From Clostridia bacterium (lineage in GTDB: Bacteria; Bacillota_A; Clostridia; Oscillospirales; CAG-272), in NCBI GenBank assembly GCA_017501345.1, contig JAFVXC010000034.1:1-54075 (forward strand): a stretch of 54,075 nt of DNA, read 5' to 3'. The notes under the pieces are model-generated. The model saw only the letters and a program-made list of their open reading frames with translations, searched no databases and had not been told where the DNA came from. The position numbers and the translations under genes are program-made. Of this stretch, positions 30,050-39,185 are shown piece by piece (position 1 is the stretch's first letter; each line of letters begins with the position of its first letter).

Positions 30050-33000
30050 ATGAAACAGCAAAGATCAACCAAAAAGATCATCTGCCGTATCGGCATATTG
30101 ATGATCACGCTGTCCGTCCTGCTCGGCGTTCTCTTGTCGGGCGGTCCCGGCAGTGTCGCTGCAGCACAATCGGTCGTCAGCCTCTTCGACGGCATCATCG
30201 ACACCGCTCGTGACAGCTTCTTTGACAGCTCCGTAATATATGCACTTCCCACGGGCGTAAAGGATACCGACGAGCTCTCTCTGATCATAGAGGTGAACGA
30301 GAATTCGATCCTTGACGCATTCGAAGAGAAGAATCGGAATATGACCGTTTCGGAATTCGCATATTCGGACGACGCCGCCGACATCCGTGCGCGCATCTCC
30401 GAAAAGAAGTCCGAGCTTCTCAAGGCGCTCGACAAGGCAGGCGTCCCCTACAAAACAGGCGCCGATTACGCAACGCTCCTCAGCGGCTTTGAGATCCGTA
30501 TCACCGCCGCCAATTTCGAGACCGTCTGCAAGACCTTCAAAAACAAGGCAAACACCTACATCGGTGAGGTCTATAACAAGGCCGACACCAAGCTCGTTGA
30601 GAACGACGTCGACGTTTACGACACGGGTATCTTCGATAGCTCGGACTGCGCCTATGACGGCACCGGCGTTGTCGTAGCCGTTCTTGACACAGGCCTTGAC
30701 TACAATCACACCGCATTTTCAACAAAGAACTTTACCGCCGACAGATCGAAGCTCGGTATGACCTTCAGCGAGGTCGCCGCACTAATCTCGAGCACCCGTG
30801 CGTCCTCTATGCACGCGGGACTGACTGCATCCGACGTTTACCTGAATGACAAGATCCCCTTCAGCTTTGACTACGCCGACGAGGATCCTGACGTCTATCC
30901 CGTTGACAGCGACCACGGCACACACGTTGCGGGCATCATCGCAGGTAAGGACGACGTCATCACGGGCGTTGCCCCCAATGCGCAGCTCGTCATTATGAAG
31001 ACCTTTTCCGACGTCAAGGACTCGGCGTACGCCTCCTGGATCCTCTCGGCACTTGAGGACTGCGTCGTTCTCGGTGTTGACGTCATCAATATGTCTCTCG
31101 GCACGCCCTGCGGCTTCAGCCGCGAATCGGACGACGAGATGCTGAGCGGCGTATACGATCGCATCCGCGAGCAGGGCATCAGCCTTGTCGTTGCCGCGTC
31201 AAACAACTACAACTCGACCTACGGCTCCGAAAAGAACGGTAACCTCGGCCTGACATCGAATCCCGATTCGGCGACTGTCGGCTCTCCCTCCACCTACGAG
31301 GGTGCGCTCTCGGTCTCGTCGGTCAGCGGTACGAAAACACCTTACATCCTGTACGGTGACAAGATCATTTACTTCAACGAATCCACCGACCGCATCGCAG
31401 AGGAAAAGAACTTCTTTGAGGAGCTCCTCCCCGAAGGAACCGACTCACAGACGGTCGAATTCGTAACCATCCCCGGCGTCGGACGCTCGGCAGACTACAC
31501 GGGCATCGACGTCACGGGTAAGATCGCACTCGTTGCCCGCGGCTCGACGACCTTCGAGGAAAAGGCGAATACCGCCGAAGCGAAGGGCGCCGCAGGCGTT
31601 ATCATTTACAACAATGTCTCGGGCGACATCAAAATGAACGTGGGCGATATCAAAATCCCCGCCTGCTCGATCAGCCAGGACGACGGCGAAATGCTCGCCG
31701 CGCTCGGAACGGGCAAAATCACGATCGCACGCTCGCAGACCTCGGGTCCCTTTATGTCCGACTTCTCGTCGTGGGGTCCCGGCCCGTCCCTTGAGATCAA
31801 GCCCGAGATCACCGCACACGGCGGATCGATCTATTCGGCAGTCCCCGGTCAATCCTACGACAAGATCTCGGGAACCTCGATGGCTACGCCGAACATTTCG
31901 GGCGTCACCGCACTCCTGCGTCAGTACGTCCAGGAAAGCTTCCCCGGACTTTCGGGCGACCCCGTCGGTGTAACGGCACTCGTCAATCAGCTTATGATGT
32001 CCTCTGCGGATATCCTGCTTGCAAAGAACGGACTTCCCTATTCGGTCCGCAAGCAGGGCGCAGGACTTGCAAATCTCGATAACTGCACCGCAACCACTGC
32101 ATACATCATCACCTACGACCGCGAAAACGGCTCGGAAATGGACAAGTCCAAGATCGAGCTTGGTGACGACCCCGACAAGAACGGCGTCTACACACTGAAA
32201 TTTGCGATCAAGAACTTCGGAAAGACCGCCCTCTCCTACGATCTTTCGACCTACGTTATGACCGAGGGCGTCAGCGACACCAAGACAAGCCGCGGCGAAA
32301 CGACCGTTACCGAGGAGGGCTATATCCTCGAGGGCGCAAAGGTCGACATCACCTCTGTCACGAGCGGCACGCTGAACGGACAGAACGTCACAGTAGCAGC
32401 AGGTCAGACCGCAACGGTCACGCTGACGGTCACGCTCAGCGACAGCGACAAGCAGTATCTCGACACCTCCTTTGAAAACGGTATGTACGTCGAGGGCTTC
32501 GTCGTGCTCACCGCGACCGAGGGTACCGAGGTAAGCCTCAGCGTTCCCTACCTCGCCTTCTACGGCGACTGGACCGAGGCTCCGATCTTCGACCTCTCCT
32601 ACTACGATACCAACAAGGACGAGATCGACAACTCGATCGACCCCGAGGACAAAACGATGGCAGACGCATACGCATCCCGTCCGATCGGCGGTATGTACAG
32701 CGACTACGTCAGCTACCTCGGCTCTTACTACTTCTTCCAGGATCCCTCCGCGACACAGATCGCGGCTGACGCAAAGCACAACGCGCTTTCGAATCAGGCG
32801 GATACCATCAACTCCCTCCGTTACGTTTGGGCGGGTCTGCTTCGCAACTGCGATAAGGTCGTCGTCACGATCACCGATGACGTGACGGGCGAGGTCGTCT
32901 TCGAGACCGTCGATGAGCAGATTCGCAAATCGTACAGCGAGGGTGGATCGATCTTCCCTGCGAACGTCGATATCGAATTCAGCGCAATCGACCACGCGCT

Positions 33001-36000
33001 GAAAAACAACACCTCCTACACCGTAAGACTTCAGGCATACACGCCGTACGGCGACGGTGGCGAGGCAAACAACGACAACAACGTGTTCGAGTTCCCGATC
33101 GTTGCGGACTTTGAGGCGCCCGCAGTCACCGATTGCGAATTCTACACCGAATATGACAGCTCCTCAAAGGAGCTCCGCTACTACGCGAAGATGTCGGTCT
33201 ACGACAATCACTACGCGATGTGCCTCCAGCCCGGCTACGTCGGTCTTGCCGATGACGGCACGGGATATATCCTTCAGGCGTTCGATCACTATATGACGCC
33301 CGTATACTCCTCCTTTAACTCTACCTCCTACGTGGTATACGAGCTCACCGATTACATCGACGAGATCAAGAAAAACGCGACCAACCGTAACACCTTTACC
33401 GTTGCTTGCTACGACTACGCCCTGAACTCAGCGACCTACGAGATCGAGCTTCCCGACGAGTTCCTCGACCTTTGCTTTGCAGAGGAGGAGATTGTGATCA
33501 GCCCGAACGAGCTCTTCGATCTCTCCCCCCTCGTTTATCCCGATTCCGAATGGTCGACACTCCTTGATTACTACTGCACCGTTCCCGCAAGCGGTGAGGT
33601 CGCTCGCGTTGTCAACAACACCCTCGTTGGCGTTGCCCCCGGCACTGCGCGCGTGATCGCAAGAGATCCCGTGAGCAAGAAGCAGACGACGATTGCTGTC
33701 ACGGTTCTCGGTGAAGACGACGAGGGCTACAAGAAGTACGACAAGCCCGTTGTGGACAACTTCACTTTGACGGGATATGACGTCGACAGAGCCTTCTACT
33801 TTATTGCAAGTGAGGACCGCGACATCGGTCTTACGGGAGACCAGCGGAAATTCGTCTCCGACGCCTATTCGCTGACGCTCTTCCCCTCCGAGGAGGTAAC
33901 GCTTCGCTATATCCTCGATGCCTTCTTCCCGAATGACACTGAGGTAGTATTCGAATCGAGCAACAAGTCCATCGTCACGGTCGACGAAAACGGAAAGATC
34001 ACGGCAGTGGCAAAGGGCTACGGCTCGATCTCCGTCCGCGTCCTGCTCGACGGAAAGAGCACATATTACTCAAAGACGATCAGCGTTGAGGTCAAGGATC
34101 CCTACGTCACGAACGGCTCGATCCTGACGAACTATTTCGGCAACGGCGGCAAGGTCGAGCTCCCGAAGCGGCTCTCCCTCACCGAGATCGGTCAATACGC
34201 ATTCTCCAACTTCGAATACATCGACAAGAATCCCGACGAGATCACTAAGTACGAGCCCGAATCGATGAAGCTCTGGTACATCGGTGACGACACCATCGAG
34301 GAGGTCATCATCCCCGAGGGCGTCAAGACCATCAACGCCTATGCGTTCGCAAATCTCACTGCGCTGAAGCGCGTCGTGCTGCCCTCCACACTTGAGCGTA
34401 TCGATCAGGGAGCATTCTACGGCTGTACCTCACTCGTTGCGGTCGAGGGACTTGAGAACGTCAAATTCCTGAACCGTGCTGCCTTCTACGGCTGCAAGCT
34501 TGATGGAAAGATCTCCCTCGACAGCGCAGTCGCGATCGCGGATTACGCCTTTGCGTATAACGAGAACCTTGACGAGGTTACCCTCTCGAAGGTTTCTCAG
34601 TCGGTCGGCGCATACGCCTTTGCGGGCTGCACTTCGCTCGCGAAGCTGAACATCAACGCAGATTTTGTGAAGATCGGTGCATACACCTTTGCGGATTGTA
34701 AAGCACTCACCGAGGTCACGATCAATACGGCAGTCGTCAGCCGCGGTGCATTCAGCGGATGCTCGAGTCTCGCTTCGATCAATCTCGGAAAGGACGTTGC
34801 CGTCCTCGGCGAATATGCGTTCAGCGGAACCGCGCTGACGTCGTTTAATATCGACGCGAGCAACCAAGCCTTCAAGGCAAACGCATCCTATATAACCAAT
34901 AAGGAAGGAACCGAGCTTGTTCTGGTCGCCCCGGCATTCTCAGGGGACTTCACACTCAGCGACAGCAAGATCGTTTCGATCGGAAGCGGCGCCTTCTCGG
35001 GCTGCACGAAGCTGACCTCGATCACAGCTCCCTCGGTCACCGCGATCGGCGACTACGCCTTTGCGGGCTGCACGAAGCTGGAGGCTACCTCCTTCGGAGC
35101 CCTGACGGAGATCGGCTCTTACGCCTTCTATAAAACCGCTCTCACCGCACACCCCGCGCTTTCTGCAGTCAAGGTGCTCGGCGACTACGCCTTTGCGGGC
35201 ACTGCCCTTGAGTCGGTCACGATTCCGAGCGGTATGACCGTCGGAAAGGGCGCGTTCTCGGACTGCAAGTCTCTCCACACCGTTACGATCGGAAACGACG
35301 TCACGATCGGGGACTACGCATTCTATCTCGACAGTGACCACAACTGGACCTACAGCTTCTATACGGTTAATACCGATCGCGGTACCGAAAAGAGAGTCTA
35401 CTACTATGTATATCTTTCCCCGATCGAGTCGCTCTCGATCGGAGACAACGCAGTGATCGGCGCGCACGCCTTCTCCGGTGCCGCACAGCTTGAAAGCATC
35501 ACGCTCGGTAAGAACGCAACGATCGGCGAGTACGCATTCTACAACAACTCCTCCCTTAAGGAAATCGACCTTTCTGCGGTCGTTTCCATCGGTGCAAACG
35601 CCTTCTCGGGTGACGTTCTCTTTATGGCGAACGACAGCTCCTGGAGCTCCTCCGCGATCGATGAGGACGGAAATTACATCTATAGCTACCACGCCGCAGA
35701 TCTCACGAGCGTGAATCTCTCCGCTCTCACCTCTCTCGGCGACTATGCGTTCGCATACTGCCGCGAGCTCAAGACGGTCACGCTTTCCGATGACATCACC
35801 GTGATCCCCGAGGGCGCATTCAACCTTTGCGCTTCGCTCTCGAGCATTGATCTTTCGGGCATCACCTCGATCGGAGTACGCGCATTCGAGGCGGCAGCTC
35901 TCACCGAGATCGACCTCTCAAGCGCCGAAACGGTCGGTAGCTACGCCTTCGCTTACTGCGACAAGCTCACCTCCGTCACCCTGAAGGAGGGCGAATTCCC

Positions 36001-37747
36001 CGTCATTGAGGAAGAGCCCGAAGAGGAGGACTCCGAAAGCACCGAGCCCGACACCGATACCACGGCGGACACCGATGCAGATTCCGATACCGAGCCCGAT
36101 GCAGACGTCGATCCTGATGACACCACAGACGAAAACGGCACCGAGGAAGAGCCTCTGCCCGAGCGGATCCGCGGAACGGCGATCGAGGAGGGTGCGTTTG
36201 CATACTGCTCCGCCCTCGTTGCTCCCGTAAACGTCGAATTCTCTCCCGTGATCGGCGATTATGCCTTTGCATACACCGCGATCACCGAGATCGACCTCAC
36301 CTGCGCCGAGTCGATCGGTCAGCACGCCTTCCTCAAGGAAAGAGCAACTGCCTTCAAGGTCACCCTCGGTCCGCTTCTCACGTCTCTTGGGGACAATCCC
36401 TTCGCATACTGCATCCTGCCCTCGTTCTCCACGGAGGAAACCGTCGAGTTTAACGGCACGGAATACAAGACCGAGATCTACACCTACGACATCAGCGACA
36501 GCGTTTGCGTCATTGACGGACTGCTCTATCGCGTCGTGCCGAACGGTCTTGAGCTGATCTCCTATGCGGGAGACACTTCGGTCGTCACCGTTGCAAAGGA
36601 TACCGTCCGCATCAGCGCGATGGCTTTTGCGGAATGCGACTCGGTCACCCAGGTCATCCTTCCCCATACCGTCGCGGCAATCGGCCACAAGGCATTTTAC
36701 GGCTGTGACGCTCTGAAGGTTATCTCCTTCTCAAGCTACGTTTCCCCCATTCTTGAAGAGGAATACGACTATATGTACTTCGCCTCGGGCGATCATATTC
36801 CCGCGCGCGGAAAGTACACCTTCTCCGACGCAAACGGAAATATCATCGAAAAGGAGGGCATCGGAATCGTCGATTACTTTATGTGGAACGCCGCCGATGT
36901 CCCCACCTCGACCTACTACGGCGCAAGCTTCGTGGATTACATCGGCTACGTCGAAAGTAAGCTCACGATGATCCGTCCCGCAAACGGCAAGAATTACGAC
37001 TCCTTCATCCTCGCGCAGTACTTTGACACCGTTATCGACGGTGCGGCGGCGGCTGATTCGATCACGCTCGCGGCAATCAAGGCGATCGACCTTCTGCCCG
37101 ACACGGTATCCCTTGCGGACAAACCGCTCGTTACCGCTGCCCGCGCAGCCTACAGCCTGATCTCCACCCTTGAGCAGCGCGCTCTGGTCACCAACTACGC
37201 AAAGCTGACACAGGCTGAAAAGCGTATCAGCGACCTCGAGTATCTCGAAAAGGGTGACGACACGGATGATCCGGGATCCTCCGATACTCCGAAGGACGAG
37301 CCTCTTGACCCGATTCTCGTCGTCATTCTGATCCTCTCTGCCGTTACGGGCTGTCTCGCAGTTGTCGTGATCGTATTTGCGATCCTTCTGTCAAAGCAGA
37401 GATTCGGCACGTCAAGCGATGAGAGCGCCCCGACCGAAGAAACGCCGACCGATTCTGTCGACGACACTGAAAAATCCTCGTCCGAGGACGAAGCTGCTTC
37501 CGTAGAGGCTCCGTCCGAGGAAAACGCCACTGCCTCCGAGGAGGAGGCGTCCGACCGTATCGAGACCGTTTCCGCTGAAAGGATTCCCGAAAGCGGTGAC
37601 ATCACGCCTGCGGCGGAGTCTTCCGAGATAAGCGAGATCACGCCCACCGCGGATCCCGCGCCGACCGAGGAGACACCCGAGAATACCCCCGACGCCCCCG
37701 ACGACAATACAACCGAAACGCCCTCGGTGCAGTCGGACGAGGTCTAA
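30050..37747 (+). CDS. Giant membrane-anchored subtilase with BspA-type LRRs
   Basis: A 2565-residue surface protease. After a signal peptide and a propeptide (to about 190) comes an S8 subtilase domain with D213 (VAVLDTGLD), H289 (DHGTHVAG) and S610 (GTSMATPN), interrupted by a PA domain (about 470-560) as in lactocepin and C5a peptidase. Fn3-like domains follow, then two Big2-type domains near 1170-1350. Residues 1360-2220 are BspA-type leucine-rich repeats (GAFSGCTSL-like) containing an acidic Asp/Thr insert. A membrane helix (about 2422-2450) and a 110-residue acidic tail end the protein. No LPXTG motif is seen. The ATG at 30050 lies 16 bp after AGAAAGG, so a TTG at 30038 is an alternative start. 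Confidence 0.92.
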   Translation: MKQQRSTKKIICRIGILMITLSVLLGVLLSGGPGSVAAAQSVVSLFDGIIDTARDSFFDSSVIYALPTGVKDTDELSLIIEVNENSILDAFEEKNRNMTVSEFAYSDDAADIRARISEKKSELLKALDKAGVPYKTGADYATLLSGFEIRITAANFETVCKTFKNKANTYIGEVYNKADTKLVENDVDVYDTGIFDSSDCAYDGTGVVVAVLDTGLDYNHTAFSTKNFTADRSKLGMTFSEVAALISSTRASSMHAGLTASDVYLNDKIPFSFDYADEDPDVYPVDSDHGTHVAGIIAGKDDVITGVAPNAQLVIMKTFSDVKDSAYASWILSALEDCVVLGVDVINMSLGTPCGFSRESDDEMLSGVYDRIREQGISLVVAASNNYNSTYGSEKNGNLGLTSNPDSATVGSPSTYEGALSVSSVSGTKTPYILYGDKIIYFNESTDRIAEEKNFFEELLPEGTDSQTVEFVTIPGVGRSADYTGIDVTGKIALVARGSTTFEEKANTAEAKGAAGVIIYNNVSGDIKMNVGDIKIPACSISQDDGEMLAALGTGKITIARSQTSGPFMSDFSSWGPGPSLEIKPEITAHGGSIYSAVPGQSYDKISGTSMATPNISGVTALLRQYVQESFPGLSGDPVGVTALVNQLMMSSADILLAKNGLPYSVRKQGAGLANLDNCTATTAYIITYDRENGSEMDKSKIELGDDPDKNGVYTLKFAIKNFGKTALSYDLSTYVMTEGVSDTKTSRGETTVTEEGYILEGAKVDITSVTSGTLNGQNVTVAAGQTATVTLTVTLSDSDKQYLDTSFENGMYVEGFVVLTATEGTEVSLSVPYLAFYGDWTEAPIFDLSYYDTNKDEIDNSIDPEDKTMADAYASRPIGGMYSDYVSYLGSYYFFQDPSATQIAADAKHNALSNQADTINSLRYVWAGLLRNCDKVVVTITDDVTGEVVFETVDEQIRKSYSEGGSIFPANVDIEFSAIDHALKNNTSYTVRLQAYTPYGDGGEANNDNNVFEFPIVADFEAPAVTDCEFYTEYDSSSKELRYYAKMSVYDNHYAMCLQPGYVGLADDGTGYILQAFDHYMTPVYSSFNSTSYVVYELTDYIDEIKKNATNRNTFTVACYDYALNSATYEIELPDEFLDLCFAEEEIVISPNELFDLSPLVYPDSEWSTLLDYYCTVPASGEVARVVNNTLVGVAPGTARVIARDPVSKKQTTIAVTVLGEDDEGYKKYDKPVVDNFTLTGYDVDRAFYFIASEDRDIGLTGDQRKFVSDAYSLTLFPSEEVTLRYILDAFFPNDTEVVFESSNKSIVTVDENGKITAVAKGYGSISVRVLLDGKSTYYSKTISVEVKDPYVTNGSILTNYFGNGGKVELPKRLSLTEIGQYAFSNFEYIDKNPDEITKYEPESMKLWYIGDDTIEEVIIPEGVKTINAYAFANLTALKRVVLPSTLERIDQGAFYGCTSLVAVEGLENVKFLNRAAFYGCKLDGKISLDSAVAIADYAFAYNENLDEVTLSKVSQSVGAYAFAGCTSLAKLNINADFVKIGAYTFADCKALTEVTINTAVVSRGAFSGCSSLASINLGKDVAVLGEYAFSGTALTSFNIDASNQAFKANASYITNKEGTELVLVAPAFSGDFTLSDSKIVSIGSGAFSGCTKLTSITAPSVTAIGDYAFAGCTKLEATSFGALTEIGSYAFYKTALTAHPALSAVKVLGDYAFAGTALESVTIPSGMTVGKGAFSDCKSLHTVTIGNDVTIGDYAFYLDSDHNWTYSFYTVNTDRGTEKRVYYYVYLSPIESLSIGDNAVIGAHAFSGAAQLESITLGKNATIGEYAFYNNSSLKEIDLSAVVSIGANAFSGDVLFMANDSSWSSSAIDEDGNYIYSYHAADLTSVNLSALTSLGDYAFAYCRELKTVTLSDDITVIPEGAFNLCASLSSIDLSGITSIGVRAFEAAALTEIDLSSAETVGSYAFAYCDKLTSVTLKEGEFPVIEEEPEEEDSESTEPDTDTTADTDADSDTEPDADVDPDDTTDENGTEEEPLPERIRGTAIEEGAFAYCSALVAPVNVEFSPVIGDYAFAYTAITEIDLTCAESIGQHAFLKERATAFKVTLGPLLTSLGDNPFAYCILPSFSTEETVEFNGTEYKTEIYTYDISDSVCVIDGLLYRVVPNGLELISYAGDTSVVTVAKDTVRISAMAFAECDSVTQVILPHTVAAIGHKAFYGCDALKVISFSSYVSPILEEEYDYMYFASGDHIPARGKYTFSDANGNIIEKEGIGIVDYFMWNAADVPTSTYYGASFVDYIGYVESKLTMIRPANGKNYDSFILAQYFDTVIDGAAAADSITLAAIKAIDLLPDTVSLADKPLVTAARAAYSLISTLEQRALVTNYAKLTQAEKRISDLEYLEKGDDTDDPGSSDTPKDEPLDPILVVILILSAVTGCLAVVVIVFAILLSKQRFGTSSDESAPTEETPTDSVDDTEKSSSEDEAASVEAPSEENATASEEEASDRIETVSAERIPESGDITPAAESSEISEITPTADPAPTEETPENTPDAPDDNTTETPSVQSDEV
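36001..36165 (+). repeat. Asp/Glu/Thr-rich insert inside the LRR array
   Basis: About 55 codons of low-complexity sequence (EEEPEEEDSE, then TDTTADTDADSDTEPD-like units) interrupt the leucine-rich repeats of the subtilase. GAC, GAT and ACC codons alternate in near-repeats. It resembles the acidic linkers of the neighbouring lipoproteins and may be a flexible or calcium-binding loop. Confidence 0.7.
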
Positions 37748-37765
37748 GGATTTCGGAGAAATGCT

Positions 37766-39133
37766 ATGAAAAAACGAATGAAGCTTCTGACAGCAGCAGG
37801 TCTGATCCTGCTTTTGGGTCTCTGCTGCACCGCCTGCGGAAACGAATGGGATGCCCCCTATCCCGCTCTCGACGACGAGGGCTACACCGTAAGCGTAAAA
37901 TACGACGCCAACGGCGGTGTGTTCGCAGGCACCAACAACGTCACCGTGGTTGACGTATTCAACCCCGACAACGCAAAAACCAATGCAAAGGGAGAGAAGG
38001 AATTTTCCCTTCTCTCCCCAGACGACCCGCTCCGCGGTAAGGAGAGCGCCTTCTCGATCTCGAGAAACGGCTACATCTTCGTGGGCTGGTACGCAGAGCG
38101 TACGCTCCGTGTTGACGGAAGCGGCAACGCGCTTGACGAATACGGCATACCGACCTCCGCATCAGGCAGAGAGCAGGGCTACGTCTATAAGAACAGATGG
38201 GACTTCGACAAGGACGTTCTGACGGTTGCGGCAGACGCAAAAACAAGCTCTGACACCCCGGTTATGACGCTTTACGCGGCGTGGGTCCCGTACTACGTAT
38301 TCGAGCTCTACGCTCCCGACGCAACGACCGGTGAGATGACGCTTTACGACACCGCGCAGATGGTCTCGCTCGAGGTTCCGTCCTGGAATGACAAGACGGG
38401 TAAGATGGATATGGGAAATTTCCCGAAGCGCGAGGGTATGACCTTTGACAGTGCATACCTCGACGCCGAAATGAAGACCCCCCTGACTGAGACCCTCACG
38501 GGCACGATTGATTACGAGACCGGTGTGTCGACTAAAAGCACCTTCAAGGTCTACACGAGATGGACGGAAGGCACCTGGTTCAAGATCCACACAGCTGAAC
38601 AGTTCATCCAGAACAGCCGCATCGACGGCAGCTACATCATCTGTGCCGATCTCGATTTCTCCGGGATGGTCTGGAATGCGGGCCTCTCAAAGGGCGTCTT
38701 TACGGGAACTATCCTCGGAAACGGTCATACCTTCTCAAACATCAATGCGATCCAGACCGACATCTCCCAGTCCCGCGGCGGCCTCTTCGGTGCGCTCGAC
38801 GGCAATGCGAGGGTCGAGGACCTTACCTTTGAGAACGTAACCTATACGCTGAATGTCGGCTCGCGCGTTGCTGCACCGACCTTCGGTCTTCTCGCAGGAA
38901 CGATCGCAGAAACGACCACTCTTTCGGACGTAACGGTCTCGGGCTCGCTTCTGATCAGCGACGCCTGCTACCCGTCGGATGAGTACCAGATCGGTCTCCT
39001 TTCGGGCAACGGTGTCACGGGCGGAGTCGATCTCACGGAAATCACCTGCAGTGTCACACCCGAGGCTTCCGAGAAGCTCTCGCTCACCGTGAATGCCGAC
39101 GGATCGGTCGAGCTTTCCTTCTCGGCGGGCTGA
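37766..39133 (+). CDS. Surface lipoprotein with InlB-type and GLUG-like repeats
   Basis: A 455-residue lipoprotein. MKKRMKLLTAAGLILLLGLC ends in the lipobox CTAC. An InlB B-repeat-like (Flg_new) domain follows (VKYDANGGVFAG to GYIFVGWYAE, about residues 45-115), then a second related segment ending in TLYAAWVPYY. Residues 280-400 contain beta-helix or GLUG-like turns (GTILGNGHTFSNI, GGLFGALDGNARVEDLTF). These domains mediate adhesion or carbohydrate contact in other surface proteins. It begins 18 bp after the subtilase gene and precedes the Opp genes, so it is probably co-transcribed with them. Confidence 0.78.
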   Translation: MKKRMKLLTAAGLILLLGLCCTACGNEWDAPYPALDDEGYTVSVKYDANGGVFAGTNNVTVVDVFNPDNAKTNAKGEKEFSLLSPDDPLRGKESAFSISRNGYIFVGWYAERTLRVDGSGNALDEYGIPTSASGREQGYVYKNRWDFDKDVLTVAADAKTSSDTPVMTLYAAWVPYYVFELYAPDATTGEMTLYDTAQMVSLEVPSWNDKTGKMDMGNFPKREGMTFDSAYLDAEMKTPLTETLTGTIDYETGVSTKSTFKVYTRWTEGTWFKIHTAEQFIQNSRIDGSYIICADLDFSGMVWNAGLSKGVFTGTILGNGHTFSNINAIQTDISQSRGGLFGALDGNARVEDLTFENVTYTLNVGSRVAAPTFGLLAGTIAETTTLSDVTVSGSLLISDACYPSDEYQIGLLSGNGVTGGVDLTEITCSVTPEASEKLSLTVNADGSVELSFSAG

Positions 39134-39185
39134 CCGCGACCTTTGGCGTTATATTTGTGAATCATTTATGGAGGATATAAACAAA

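Noticed and set aside
37250..37747. A sortase signal on the giant subtilase
   Set aside because: No LPXTG-like motif precedes the membrane helix, and the long acidic tail after the helix is unlike a sorting signal.
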